NCBI GenBank assembly: GCA_016296065.1
Contig: JAEDKA010000012.1
Span: 1-64,000 of the forward strand
Direction: 5' to 3'
DNA: 64,000 nucleotides
Source of the DNA: Kiritimatiellia bacterium
GTDB lineage: Bacteria > Verrucomicrobiota > Kiritimatiellia > RFP12 > UBA1067
The position numbers and the translations under genes are program-made. Each line of letters begins with the position of its first letter. The first letter of the stretch is position 1. Under the pieces are notes generated by a model. That model was not told the DNA's origin and did not search any database. It worked only from the letters and a program-made list of their open reading frames with translations. Shown here one piece after another: positions 34,774-43,462 of this stretch.

Positions 34774-35949
34774 TCACCCCATCGCCGCAGAGACCTTGAA
34801 CACTGCCATGAGAATTGCGATCGCGACAAATCCGACGACACCCGCGATCGCGACGATCATGATCGGCTCGAGGGCGTTTGTGAAGGACGCGATGTTCCTG
34901 TCCATGTCCTTCTGGTAGCGGCGTCCGATGTGCTCGAGCGACGACGCCATGTCGCCCGCCTGCTCGCCGACAGCGAGCATGTCCGTCATCATGCGCGGGA
35001 AAACGCCCGACGACGCGAGCGGACCCGAAATCGACGTCCCGTCCGTGACGCGCTTCCTCGCCGTCTCCAGTGCCTGCGCGATGACGGCGTTGTCGCACGT
35101 CTCCGCCGATATCTTGAGCGCCTGCAGGACGTTCACGCCGTTCGCGAGAAGAGTCTTGAGGGTGTACGCAAGCGAAGAGTACGCTCCCGCCGCGACAATT
35201 CCCTTAACGAGCGGCGCGCGGAGCTTCCACCCGTCGACCTTGAGCCGTCCGGCCGGAGTGTCCTTCCACTTGCGGAACCAGAGCCCGAATAGCACGGCCA
35301 GTATCGCGAGCGCCCAGCCGTAGTGAATGAAGAAGTCCGAAAGCCCTATCAGCATGCGCGTAGGGAGCGGGAGCGCCGCGCCCATCGAATCGAACACCTT
35401 CTGGAACTTCGGGATGATCCAGACAAGCGCACCTATGACCGCGACAACGCCGAAGCACAGGACGATCACCGGATACGACATCGCGCTCTTGATCTTCCCG
35501 CGCATGTTGTCGTTCCGCTCGTAGTGGTCCGCAAGGCGCCTCAGCACCTCGACGAGCGCGCCGGAGGCCTCGCCCGCGCGGATCATGTTGGAGTAGAGCG
35601 GAGGGAAGCTCTTCGGATGGTGCGCGCACGCGTCGGAGAAGCTCTCGCCGCGGACGATCCTGTCGCAGAGGTCCTGTCCGACGTAGCGCTGGGCGGAATC
35701 CTCCTCGCCCTGGTTGGAGAGCGCCTGCAGCGCCTGTCCGAGCGTCATGCCCGCCTCTATGAGGTCGGCGAGCTCGGAGGTGAAAAGCAGCACCTCGACC
35801 GGCTTCATCGCCGTCTTGCGCCGCCCGCCCCCGAGCTGCACGTCCCAGATCGACTGGGACTTGGCCTTTGGCGCCGCAGAAGGGGAAGGCGCCTCGGCCG
35901 CCGGCTTTCCGGCGGCGGCTGCGGCCGTCTTCCTCTTCGCGTAGCCCAT
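34774..35949 (-). CDS. Type II secretion / type IV pilus inner-membrane platform protein (GspF/PilC family)
   Basis: 391 residues. Two copies of the T2SSF domain each carry the family marks: FTSELADLIEAGMTLGQALQAL in the first and YTLKTLLANGVNVLQALKIS in the second. Three membrane helices are at about 167-190, 210-230 and the C-terminus. An Ala/Pro/Lys-rich tail of about 45 residues leads in. It forms the inner-membrane base of a secretion or pilus machine. No ATPase, pseudopilin or secretin gene is in the window, so this is an isolated member of the apparatus, embedded between serA and dnaG. Confidence 0.9.
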   Translation of the reverse strand: MGYAKRKTAAAAAGKPAAEAPSPSAAPKAKSQSIWDVQLGGGRRKTAMKPVEVLLFTSELADLIEAGMTLGQALQALSNQGEEDSAQRYVGQDLCDRIVRGESFSDACAHHPKSFPPLYSNMIRAGEASGALVEVLRRLADHYERNDNMRGKIKSAMSYPVIVLCFGVVAVIGALVWIIPKFQKVFDSMGAALPLPTRMLIGLSDFFIHYGWALAILAVLFGLWFRKWKDTPAGRLKVDGWKLRAPLVKGIVAAGAYSSLAYTLKTLLANGVNVLQALKISAETCDNAVIAQALETARKRVTDGTSISGPLASSGVFPRMMTDMLAVGEQAGDMASSLEHIGRRYQKDMDRNIASFTNALEPIMIVAIAGVVGFVAIAILMAVFKVSAAMG

Positions 35950-35953
35950 GGCC

Positions 35954-37120
35954 TTACTTGATGACCCTGGCGCGGATTACCGCCTCGGACGCCTCGAGCG
36001 CCTTGACGACGTCCGCCGGAATCGGCGAGTCGGTGTCGATGAGCGTGTAGGCGTAGTCGCCGCGGCTCTTGTTCGCGATGGCGTCGATGTTAACCTTCGC
36101 GTTGCCGAGGATGGACGTGAACTGCCCGATCATGTTCGCCACGTTCTTGTGGCAGATCGCGACGCGTCCGGCCTTGTTGGCGGCGCCGAGCGAGCACGCC
36201 GGATAGTTGACGGAGTTGACGATGTTCCCGTTCTCGAGGTAGTCGCGCATCTCCTTGACGGCCATGACCGCGCAGTTGTCCTCCGCCTCCTCCGTGGAAG
36301 CGCCGAGGTGCGGGATGACGATGCAGCCCTTCTGCCCAGCGGTCGTAGAGTTCGGGAAGTCGGAGACGTACTTGCGCACCTTGCCGGCCTCGATGGCGGC
36401 GAGGAGGTCCTTCTCGTTGACAAGCGCGTCGCGCGCGGCGTTGATGATGATGACACCGCGCTTCATCATGGCGATGGCGTCGGCGTTGATCATGCCCTTC
36501 GTCTCGGGAAGCGCAGGAACGTGGATCGTGATGAAGTCGCACGCGCGGTAGATCGCCTCGACGTTCTTGCAGTGCTTAACGGCGTGGTCGAGGTTCCACG
36601 CGGCGTCGACGGAAAGGTAGGGGTCGTAGCCGAACACCTCCATGCCGAGCTCGATCGCGGCGTTCGCGACCTTCTGGCCGATAGCGCCAAGCCCGATGAC
36701 GCCGAGCCTCTTGCCCTGGATCTCCGTTCCGGCGAATGCCTTCTTCGCCTTCTCGGCGGTCTTGTTGATCGCGGGGTCGGCGGCGTTCTCCTTGACCCAC
36801 TCGATGCCGCCCACGATGTCGCGGCTCGCGAGAAGCATCGCCGCGATGACTAGCTCCTTGACGCCGTTTGCGTTCGCGCCGGGCGTGTTGAACACGACGA
36901 TGCCCTTCTTGGCGTACTCGGCGTGCGGGATGTTGTTGACTCCCGCGCCTGCGCGGGCGACGGCGAGGAGGTTCGCGCCGGGGACGAGCTCGTCCATCTT
37001 GGCGCTCCTCACAAACACGGCGTCGGCCTCTTCGAACTTCTCGGTGCGGACGTAGTTCTCGCCCAGGTTGTTCAGCCCGCAGTCCGCAATCGGATTCAGG
37101 CAGTTGTACTTGTAGTTCAT
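35954..37120 (-). CDS. serA: D-3-phosphoglycerate dehydrogenase
   Basis: 388 residues, the short form with a C-terminal ACT domain. The NAD loop is GVIGLGAIGQKVA, the arginine region is IIINAARDALVNE, the His motif is PHLGASTEEAEDN and the ACT domain is at about 320-388. It opens serine synthesis by oxidising 3-phosphoglycerate. The ATG at 37120 has AAAAAGG just upstream. It is the first gene of a five-gene unit ending with cca; gaps are 2-4 bases or overlaps. Confidence 0.95.
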   Translation of the reverse strand: MNYKYNCLNPIADCGLNNLGENYVRTEKFEEADAVFVRSAKMDELVPGANLLAVARAGAGVNNIPHAEYAKKGIVVFNTPGANANGVKELVIAAMLLASRDIVGGIEWVKENAADPAINKTAEKAKKAFAGTEIQGKRLGVIGLGAIGQKVANAAIELGMEVFGYDPYLSVDAAWNLDHAVKHCKNVEAIYRACDFITIHVPALPETKGMINADAIAMMKRGVIIINAARDALVNEKDLLAAIEAGKVRKYVSDFPNSTTAGQKGCIVIPHLGASTEEAEDNCAVMAVKEMRDYLENGNIVNSVNYPACSLGAANKAGRVAICHKNVANMIGQFTSILGNAKVNIDAIANKSRGDYAYTLIDTDSPIPADVVKALEASEAVIRARVIK

Positions 37121-37161
37121 TTTACCTTTTTCTTCCTTGTAGAGTTTATCTCGGAATTTCC

Positions 37162-37192
37162 CGTCACGCATGACGGTTGCCTGATATTATAT
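37162..37192 (-). promoter_or_regulatory. Promoter and 5' hairpin of the serA operon
   Basis: Extended -10 TGATATAAT (hexamer 37187..37192), no -35. The predicted leader of about 60 bases begins with a perfect 6-bp hairpin (37162..37177, CCGTCA with TGACGG, loop of four), which could protect the mRNA end. Confidence 0.6.
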
Positions 37193-37225
37193 CATAATTT
37201 CGGCGCCATGCCGCCGCTGCGGCCC

Positions 37226-38866
37226 TTACCTTCCGACAGCCTTGCGGTAGCGCTCGATGAGCTGGTTCGTGGAGGAGTCGTGTCCGCCCTTGAACTTCTT
37301 CGCCGTCAGGTCGGAAAGGACGCCCTTCGCGAGCACCTTGCCGAGCTGCACGCCCCACTGGTCGAAGCTGTAGACGTTCCAGATCACGCCCTGCGTGAAC
37401 ACCTTGTGCTCGTAGAGCGCGACGAGCGCGCCGAGCGTCTCGGGCGTGAGCTGGTCGCAGAGGAGCGTGTTCGTCGGACGGTTCCCCTCGAACGTCTTGA
37501 ACGGGACGAGCTTCTCGGGGACGCCCTCCTTGCGGCACTCCTCGGCCGACTTTCCGAACGCAAGCGCCTCGGTCTGCGCGAAGAGGTTAGCCATCAGCTT
37601 GTCGTGGAGGTCGCCGATGGGGTTGTGCGTCTTGCAGCAGCCGATGAAGTCGCACGGGATGAGGTGCGTGCCCTGGTGGATGAGCTGGTAGAACGAGTGC
37701 TGTCCGTTCGTGCCGGGCTCGCCCCATTCGATCGGACCCGTCACGTGCTCGACGGGATTGCCGTCCTTGTCCGTCGACTTGCCGTTCGACTCCATGTCCA
37801 TCTGCTGGAGATACGCCGGGAAGCGCGAGAGGTACTGGTCGTACGGGAGGACGCAGTAGCTCTCCGCGCCGTATCCGTTGTGGTAGAGTATCCCGAGGAG
37901 CGCGAGGATGACCGGCATGTTGCGCTCGAAGCGGGCCGTCCTGAAGTGGCGGTCCATCTTGTAGTACCCGCGCAGGAGCTTCCTGTAGTTGTTGCGCCCG
38001 ATCGCGATCATGAGCGAGAGCCCGATCGCGCTCGGGAGCGAATACCTGCCGCCGACCCAGTCCCAGAATTCGAACATGTTCTTCGTGTCGATGCCGAACG
38101 CGGCGACTTCCTTCGCCGCCGTCGAGACCGCGACGAAGTGCTTCGCGACCGCGGCCTCGGCGTCCTTCTTCGAGAGGCCCGCCTTCTTCGCCTCGGCGAG
38201 GAACCACTCCTTCGCGGCGAGAGCGTTGGACATCGTCTCCTGCGTCGTGAAGGTCTTGGACGCGATGATGAAGAGCGTCTCCGCCGCCTTGACCTGGCGG
38301 AGCGTCTCGGCGAGGTGCGTCGAGTCGACGTTCGAGACGAAGAAGAACTTCATGTTGCGCTTCGTGTACGGCGTGAGCGCGATGTTCGCCATTACGGGGC
38401 CGAGGTCGCTGCCGCCGATGCCGATGTTGACGACGTTCTTGATGCGGCGGCCGGCGAAGCCCTTCCACTTGCCCTGGCGGACCTTGTCGGAGAAGTCGCC
38501 CATCTGGTCGAGCACCTTGCGGACGTCCTTGAGCACGTCCTTCCCGTCGACCTTCACCTTGGCGTTCTTGTCGAGGTTGCGGAGCGCGGTGTGGAGAACG
38601 GCGCGGCCTTCGGTCGCGTTGATCTTCTTGCCCGTGAACATCTTCTCGATCTCTTCCTTGAGATTCGACTCCTTCGCGAGCTTGACGAGCGCCTTCATGA
38701 CCTTCTCGTCCACGCGGTTCTTGGAGTAGTCGAGCATCCAGCCCGCCGCCTCCACCGTGTACTTGGCCGCGCGGTCCTTGTCCTCCGCGAACAGCTCCTT
38801 GATCGTCTTGCGGGAGGACACGGTCATCGCCACGTCCAGCTGCGCCCACTTGTCTGTGTTCGTCAT
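37226..38866 (-). CDS. pgi: Glucose-6-phosphate isomerase
   Basis: 546 residues, full length for the large bacterial form. Family signatures are VGGRYSLPSAIGLSLMIA and the C-terminal NVYSFDQWGVQLGK; IGGSDLGP marks the sugar-phosphate site. It interconverts glucose-6-phosphate and fructose-6-phosphate. Its own promoter lies at 38896..38901. AAGGA lies eight bases before the ATG. It is probably transcribed alone, since serA has a separate promoter 30 bases past its stop. Confidence 0.97.
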   Translation of the reverse strand: MTNTDKWAQLDVAMTVSSRKTIKELFAEDKDRAAKYTVEAAGWMLDYSKNRVDEKVMKALVKLAKESNLKEEIEKMFTGKKINATEGRAVLHTALRNLDKNAKVKVDGKDVLKDVRKVLDQMGDFSDKVRQGKWKGFAGRRIKNVVNIGIGGSDLGPVMANIALTPYTKRNMKFFFVSNVDSTHLAETLRQVKAAETLFIIASKTFTTQETMSNALAAKEWFLAEAKKAGLSKKDAEAAVAKHFVAVSTAAKEVAAFGIDTKNMFEFWDWVGGRYSLPSAIGLSLMIAIGRNNYRKLLRGYYKMDRHFRTARFERNMPVILALLGILYHNGYGAESYCVLPYDQYLSRFPAYLQQMDMESNGKSTDKDGNPVEHVTGPIEWGEPGTNGQHSFYQLIHQGTHLIPCDFIGCCKTHNPIGDLHDKLMANLFAQTEALAFGKSAEECRKEGVPEKLVPFKTFEGNRPTNTLLCDQLTPETLGALVALYEHKVFTQGVIWNVYSFDQWGVQLGKVLAKGVLSDLTAKKFKGGHDSSTNQLIERYRKAVGR

Positions 38867-38895
38867 TGCAGTTTGTCCTTTTGGTTTAGACGGAT

Positions 38896-38901
38896 ATTAT
38901 A
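38896..38901 (-). promoter_or_regulatory. Extended -10 (TGG-TATAAT) of pgi
   Basis: TTTTTGGTATAAT with no -35 consensus. The predicted leader is about 23 bases with a ribosome site. Confidence 0.7.
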
Positions 38902-38923
38902 CCAAAAACAGGGCACTGGCGGG

Positions 38924-39880
38924 TCACTGCCATACCAGCGCCCCGAGAAACGCCCCCAGGGCCATCGCGAGCAGAAACGCCGAGACCGCGAACGCCCACT
39001 GGAGAGGAGACAGGCGGAGAGGCGCGCGCGGCACGGGGCGCACAACCGGCGGCAGGTCGGAAAGCTTCGCGGGCCTCTTGGCCGCGTCGCGCTCGAGCAT
39101 CGACGGAAGCACCCTGCGCCATCCGAGCCGGAAGTACTCCAGCATCTTCACGGACGTGACGCGTCCCGCCTCCGCGCCCTCCGGGGCGAGGCACGGATCG
39201 TACCACACGCCCGTGAGCAGCTTGAAGAAGACGACCCCTAGCGAATAGACGTCCGCGGCGGGCGTCGCCTCGCCTCCGGCCGCCACCTCGGGCGCGATGT
39301 ACCCGGCCGTGCCCATCACGAGCCGGCCCGACACCGCGGTCGCCGCGGTGACCTCGAGGTCCACCGCCGCGCGCAGCTTTTCGTCCGTCACCCGCGATAT
39401 GCCGAAGTCGGACAGCACCGCACGTCCGTCCGGCGCGACGAGTATGTTGCCGAGCTTCACGTCGCGGTGAACGACCCCCTGCGAGTGGACGTAGTCGAGC
39501 GCCGCGCACATGTCGGCGAACCATCCCGCGAGCGTGTCTTCGTCGACGCTCCCGGGCTCGACCGCGGCCAGGGTCTTCGCCTGCCCGTCTTCGGACGCCA
39601 CGAGGTCCATCACGTAGTACGGCGTGCCGGTCCGCTCGTCGAAGTCGAGGTCGAACACGCGCACGACGTTCGGATGCACAAGCCGCGCGAGTATCTTGCC
39701 CTCCGCGGCGAAGCGGGACCTGAAGAGCTCCGCCTCGCCTTCGCGCACGTCGAACGCCTTCAGGGCGTACCTCACGCCGAGCTTCACGTGCTCGACTTCG
39801 TAAACGGTCCCCATGCCGCCCTTTCCGAGCGGCCTTAGGATCCGGTAGTTGCCGATGACGCTGCCCTGCGCTATGTCCAT
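38924..39880 (-). CDS. Membrane-anchored Ser/Thr protein kinase
   Basis: 318 residues. The Hanks-type kinase has the glycine loop LGKGGMGTVYE, Lys41 for ATP, catalytic HRDVKLGN (Asp140), DFG at 158-160 and APE in GYIAPEVA. A single C-terminal helix (about 293-316) anchors it with almost no external part, so it lacks a sensor domain. The ATG at 39880 is eight bases after the -10; the mRNA is probably leaderless. Substrates are unknown; no phosphatase or FHA protein is nearby. Confidence 0.93.
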   Translation of the reverse strand: MDIAQGSVIGNYRILRPLGKGGMGTVYEVEHVKLGVRYALKAFDVREGEAELFRSRFAAEGKILARLVHPNVVRVFDLDFDERTGTPYYVMDLVASEDGQAKTLAAVEPGSVDEDTLAGWFADMCAALDYVHSQGVVHRDVKLGNILVAPDGRAVLSDFGISRVTDEKLRAAVDLEVTAATAVSGRLVMGTAGYIAPEVAAGGEATPAADVYSLGVVFFKLLTGVWYDPCLAPEGAEAGRVTSVKMLEYFRLGWRRVLPSMLERDAAKRPAKLSDLPPVVRPVPRAPLRLSPLQWAFAVSAFLLAMALGAFLGALVWQ

Positions 39881-39888
39881 TGCCTAAG

Positions 39889-39894
39889 ATTATA
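39889..39894 (-). promoter_or_regulatory. Extended -10 (TGG-TATAAT), leaderless type, of the kinase gene
   Basis: TTTTTGGTATAAT ends eight bases before the ATG at 39880. No -35 is visible. Confidence 0.65.
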
Positions 39895-40200
39895 CCAAAA
39901 ACTCCCGCATGCCATGATGTGGCAAGGCCACCCTCGGCCTTGCTGCAAGGGCGGGGAAATCCTGGAACGACCCAAAACACACAGCGGATCATTACCTATG
40001 CTTGGCAAGACCACCAGCTGTAATTAGTGTATATGAGACTCCGTGAACTCCGCCTCGATAACGTCCTCCTCTAATGCTCCGGACCAAATGAGCTCTTGTG
40101 GAATCCGGTAGGCGACCTCACGCGACGGACTGCCCGATGTGACAAGAATCGGCGAAGCATGTAAATCAATATTCCTTTTTCGCTGTGCGGATGACGGCGG
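39895..40200. other. Gap of about 300 bases, less GC-rich, with a remnant of coding sequence
   Basis: There is no complete gene. On the minus strand a frame runs open for about 58 codons, from just after the HAD gene stop (40201..40203) to a TAA at 40024..40026. It reads like protein (it contains SPSREVAYRIPQELIWSGAL) but has no start codon or ribosome site, and its codons are more AT-rich than those of neighbours. It is in the same frame as the HAD gene, directly after its TGA. It is probably a decayed gene fragment; readthrough is possible but unsupported. The rest of the gap (39895..40023) shows nothing recognisable. Confidence 0.4.
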
Positions 40201-40818
40201 TCATTCAGCGACAAGTCCTTCGAAGTCCGACTCGACCTGGTCGTTCGAGACGAAACGGATGGCGTTCCAGCCGGCGGCGCGCGAACCTTCGACGTTCTTC
40301 TCGACGTCGTCGATGAAGCACAGCTCCCCGGCCGGGAGGCCGATGCGCGAGCGGAGGAGATCGTATATCTCCCTCTGCGGCTTTACCATCCCCTCGTCGC
40401 CCGACACGACCATCGCGTCGGCAAGCGCGATGAAATCGGCAAAGGTGCTTCTGAAGTGCTCCGCGGCGAAGCGCGGCGACATGTTCGTGAGTATGCCGAT
40501 CTTGAATCCGCGCGCCTTGAGCGAGCGCATCCACTCAAGCGTCCTCTCGTTGCGGTAGCACCAGCTTTCGTCGTCCGCCTTCATGAACGCCGCGTTCGTC
40601 TCGGCGTCCACGGAAAGCCCCGCGTCGCGCCAGATGAGGTCGTAGAGGCCCTCCAGCGTGATCGCGCCGCTGTCGTAGTCGAGACGGTGGGCGTCGAAGC
40701 CCCTCTTGAACACGTCCCAGTCGATCCCCTTTTCCTTCGCAAGCGCAATGACGCGCTGCGGCATCGTCGAGGTCGTCATCACCCCGCCGAAGTCGAACAC
40801 AACCGCCGTTATCTTCAT
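40201..40818 (-). CDS. HAD-superfamily hydrolase, subfamily IA
   Basis: 205 residues. Motif I is VFDFGGVMT: Asp is retained at the nucleophile position, with Gly-Gly where many members have a second Asp. Motif II is ILTNMS, the Lys of motif III is in VKPQREIYD, and motif IV is CFIDDVEKN. The helical cap follows motif I. It is a phosphatase-like enzyme of unknown substrate; the DFGG form also occurs in haloacid-type and epoxide-type members. The ATG at 40818 overlaps folB as ATGA, so it is coupled to folate synthesis genes and may dephosphorylate a pterin intermediate (inference). Confidence 0.88.
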   Translation of the reverse strand: MKITAVVFDFGGVMTTSTMPQRVIALAKEKGIDWDVFKRGFDAHRLDYDSGAITLEGLYDLIWRDAGLSVDAETNAAFMKADDESWCYRNERTLEWMRSLKARGFKIGILTNMSPRFAAEHFRSTFADFIALADAMVVSGDEGMVKPQREIYDLLRSRIGLPAGELCFIDDVEKNVEGSRAAGWNAIRFVSNDQVESDFEGLVAE

Positions 40819-41147
40819 AGCACCACCTCCGCTGATTCGAGATGCGGGATCGCCCCGCCTTTTGTGACAGAAACCTTCGCCGCCTTCACGAGCGGCTCGG
40901 CGAGGCACACGTCGCGCACCACCCATGCCGCGCGCTCTATCATGCGGCACTTCGCCGCCGAAAGCGCCGCGCGTATGCGCTCGGTGAGCGCTGCGTAGTC
41001 GACCGTGTCGGACAGTTCGTCCGACTCCGACGCGTCCTCTGGTATGTCGAGCTCGACGTCCACGCGCAGCGTCTGCAGACGCGTGCGCTCGTCGGGCCTC
41101 TCCCCGATGATGCAGTCCACGTCTATTCCGTTCAGCCTGAGCTTCAT
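40815..41147 (-). CDS. folB: Dihydroneopterin aldolase
   Basis: 110 residues, the normal length of FolB. It opens with LNGIDVDCIIGERPDER, has the DTVDYAAL motif that shapes the pterin pocket, and ends with the KVSVTKGGAIP strand. It cleaves dihydroneopterin to 6-hydroxymethyl-dihydropterin in folate synthesis. A strong AGGAGG lies before the ATG. It lies 27 bases after the topoisomerase gene and overlaps the HAD hydrolase by four bases. Confidence 0.9.
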   Translation of the reverse strand: MKLRLNGIDVDCIIGERPDERTRLQTLRVDVELDIPEDASESDELSDTVDYAALTERIRAALSAAKCRMIERAAWVVRDVCLAEPLVKAAKVSVTKGGAIPHLESAEVVL

Positions 41148-41174
41148 TCCCTTTCCTCCTTTCGCTGCGCGACG

Positions 41175-43433
41175 TCAGTCGAGGACGCCCTTGGACGGCG
41201 GCTCGGAGTCGTCCCACCACGAGCCCTTCGTGCCGGAGACGCGCGCGATCGGCTTCGTCGTGAGCTGCTTGCCCCTCGTCGTGGCGGAGCGGATCGGCAC
41301 GACCTCCTGCTTCTCGACCTTGCCCGTCTCGCGGTTCACGCGGTCGACGAGCTCAAGCGGCAGGAAGTGCTGCTGGTGTATCTTCTGCCCCTTCGCCGGC
41401 TTGAACTTGACGTACAGCGTCTCCGGGCAGCCCTTCTGCAGGAGCAGTATCTTCGACTTCGGCTTCTCCGGGGCGAGGAAGTAGTCCTTGTTGCGGATGA
41501 GCCCGCCGAAGCGGAAGCGCTTGATGTAGCTGAAGCCGTACGCGCCCTCCTCGTACACGCACGTGAAGTCGAGCGTGTCGCGGTCCTTCTCCTGGTTGTA
41601 GCGCATGACGGCGAGAAGGTCCTTGTCCACGAATATCTTGTCCTCGGGCTGCACCTTGCGGAAACGTCCCGTCTTCCACACGAGGATGAGCTCGTCCAGC
41701 GAGGAGCACTTGAAGAGCTCGTCGCCGTTCCTCAGCCCGGATCCGACGTAGTTGTTCTCCTTGTCCCACTTGATCGTGAGCTCGCTCGCCGTGATCGCGC
41801 GAACGTCGACCTCCTTGAACGCGCCGGACTCGATCTTGGTGCAGCGCGGATAGTTCTTCGCGTACTGCCTGACGAGCCCCTTGAGGTACTTCACGACGAA
41901 CGCGCGCAGATGGACGAGGTTGTCCTTCACCTGCGCCTCCTCCTTGAGGATGCCCTCGATCTCCTCGCGGTTCTTGTTGATGTCGAACTGCGAGATGCGG
42001 CGGATCTGCAGCTTGAGGAGCCGCTCGATGTCGTCGTCCGTTATCTCCTTGCGCCTGAGCTCCTTCATGTGCGGGACAAATCCTGTGCGGACCGCGTTTC
42101 GCACTCCCTCCATCGTCTTCTCCTCCTCGATGCGCTTGTAGATGCGCTCCTCGATGAAGATGCGGTCCAGCGTGCGGGCGTGGAAGAGGTCGTCCAGCTC
42201 GCCGAGGCGAATCTCCTGCTCGCGCTTCGTGAGCTCCATCAGGCGCTCGACGTTCTTCTTCAGGATGTCCGTCACGCTCATGAGGCGCGGACGGCCCTGG
42301 TCGAGGACGATCGGACGCGACGAGAGCGACTTCTCGCAGTTCGTGAAAGCGTAGAGCGCGACGATCGCCTTCTCCTGGCTCTCGCCCGCTTGGAGCTCGA
42401 GCTCGATCTTCACCGTGTCGCTCGTGAGGTCGTGCAGCTTGCGGACGGGCACCTTCTTCTTCTTGATCGCCTCCTCGATCGACTCGGCGATGGAGTCCGT
42501 CGTCTCGCCCCACGGAAGCTCCGTTATGACGAGCTTGTTCTTGTCCTCCTTCTCGATCTTCGCGCGCACCTTGACCTTGCCGAGTCCGTCCTGGTACTCG
42601 CTCACGTCCATCACGCCGCCGAGCTGGAAGTCGGGGTAGAGCTGGAACGGCTTCTTCTGGATGAGCGCGATCTCCGCCTCGAGGAGCTCGATGAAGTTGT
42701 GCGGAAGAATCGCCGTGGAGAGTCCGACCGCGATGCCGTCCGCGCCCATCATGAGGAGCAGCGGAATCTTCGCCGGCAGATACACCGGCTCCTCCTTGCG
42801 TCCGTCGTAGTTCGGGACGTAGGTTGTGGTCTTGCGGTTGAACACCTCGTTCTTCGCGAGCTCGGTTAGTCGGCACTCAATGTACCTGACGGCCGCGTGC
42901 GGCATTCCCGTGAGGAGCGAGCCGAAGTTTCCCTGTCCGTCGATGAGGTATCCCTTGCCCTTGCCCCAGAGCTTGTTCGCGAGGACGACGATCGCGTCGC
43001 CGATCGACGCGTCGCCGTGCGGATGGTACTGCATCGTCTGGCCGACGATGTTCGCGACCTTGGTGTAGCGTCCGTCGTCCTGCTCGTACAGCGCGTGCAT
43101 GATGCGCCGCTGCACGGGCTTGAGCCCGTCCTCCACGGCCGGTATCGCGCGCGAGCAGATAACGTACGCCGAGTACTGGCGGAAGTTGAAGTCGTAGAGG
43201 TCGCGCATCGGTCCGTGCCCGGTTAGCCCGGGCTTCGGCATCACTGGTTCGGCCGGATTCTCGCCCTTCGCCTTCTTCTCCTTCGCCGCGGGAGCGGATT
43301 CCTCCGGCTGCGCCTCCTCGGCGCCCTTCGCCTCCTCCGCGCTCTCGTCGCCCTTCTTCGCCGGTGCGGCCGCGAACAGGTCGAGGTTGTCGAACAGGCT
43401 GGGGGGCAGGTTGTCTTTGTCTTTCTTTGCCAT
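41175..43433 (-). CDS. parC: DNA topoisomerase IV subunit A (ParC/GyrA family)
   Basis: 752 residues. After a charged Ala/Glu/Lys/Pro-rich tail of about 65 residues comes the type IIA breakage-reunion domain: EDGLKPVQRRI, HPHGDASIGDA, and the active-site Tyr184 in HAAVRYIECRL. The coiled coil and a shortened C-terminal region follow, ending with the acidic/Trp tail GSWWDDSEPPS. The short C-terminus without clear GyrA-box repeats favours topoisomerase IV over gyrase. Its partner subunit is not in the window. No ribosome site is obvious; it lies 29 bases after the AbiEii-like remnant. Confidence 0.9.
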   Translation of the reverse strand: MAKKDKDNLPPSLFDNLDLFAAAPAKKGDESAEEAKGAEEAQPEESAPAAKEKKAKGENPAEPVMPKPGLTGHGPMRDLYDFNFRQYSAYVICSRAIPAVEDGLKPVQRRIMHALYEQDDGRYTKVANIVGQTMQYHPHGDASIGDAIVVLANKLWGKGKGYLIDGQGNFGSLLTGMPHAAVRYIECRLTELAKNEVFNRKTTTYVPNYDGRKEEPVYLPAKIPLLLMMGADGIAVGLSTAILPHNFIELLEAEIALIQKKPFQLYPDFQLGGVMDVSEYQDGLGKVKVRAKIEKEDKNKLVITELPWGETTDSIAESIEEAIKKKKVPVRKLHDLTSDTVKIELELQAGESQEKAIVALYAFTNCEKSLSSRPIVLDQGRPRLMSVTDILKKNVERLMELTKREQEIRLGELDDLFHARTLDRIFIEERIYKRIEEEKTMEGVRNAVRTGFVPHMKELRRKEITDDDIERLLKLQIRRISQFDINKNREEIEGILKEEAQVKDNLVHLRAFVVKYLKGLVRQYAKNYPRCTKIESGAFKEVDVRAITASELTIKWDKENNYVGSGLRNGDELFKCSSLDELILVWKTGRFRKVQPEDKIFVDKDLLAVMRYNQEKDRDTLDFTCVYEEGAYGFSYIKRFRFGGLIRNKDYFLAPEKPKSKILLLQKGCPETLYVKFKPAKGQKIHQQHFLPLELVDRVNRETGKVEKQEVVPIRSATTRGKQLTTKPIARVSGTKGSWWDDSEPPSKGVLD

Positions 43434-43462
43434 CTTGTGTCTTGGTTCTTTTTCGGTTTAAA

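Noticed and set aside
37162..37177. Riboswitch or attenuator in the serA leader
   Set aside because: Only a single 6-bp hairpin at the 5' end was found; there is no leader peptide, terminator or known aptamer pattern.
39895..40200. Insertion sequence in the gap before the kinase gene
   Set aside because: No terminal inverted repeats, target duplication or transposase motif could be found.
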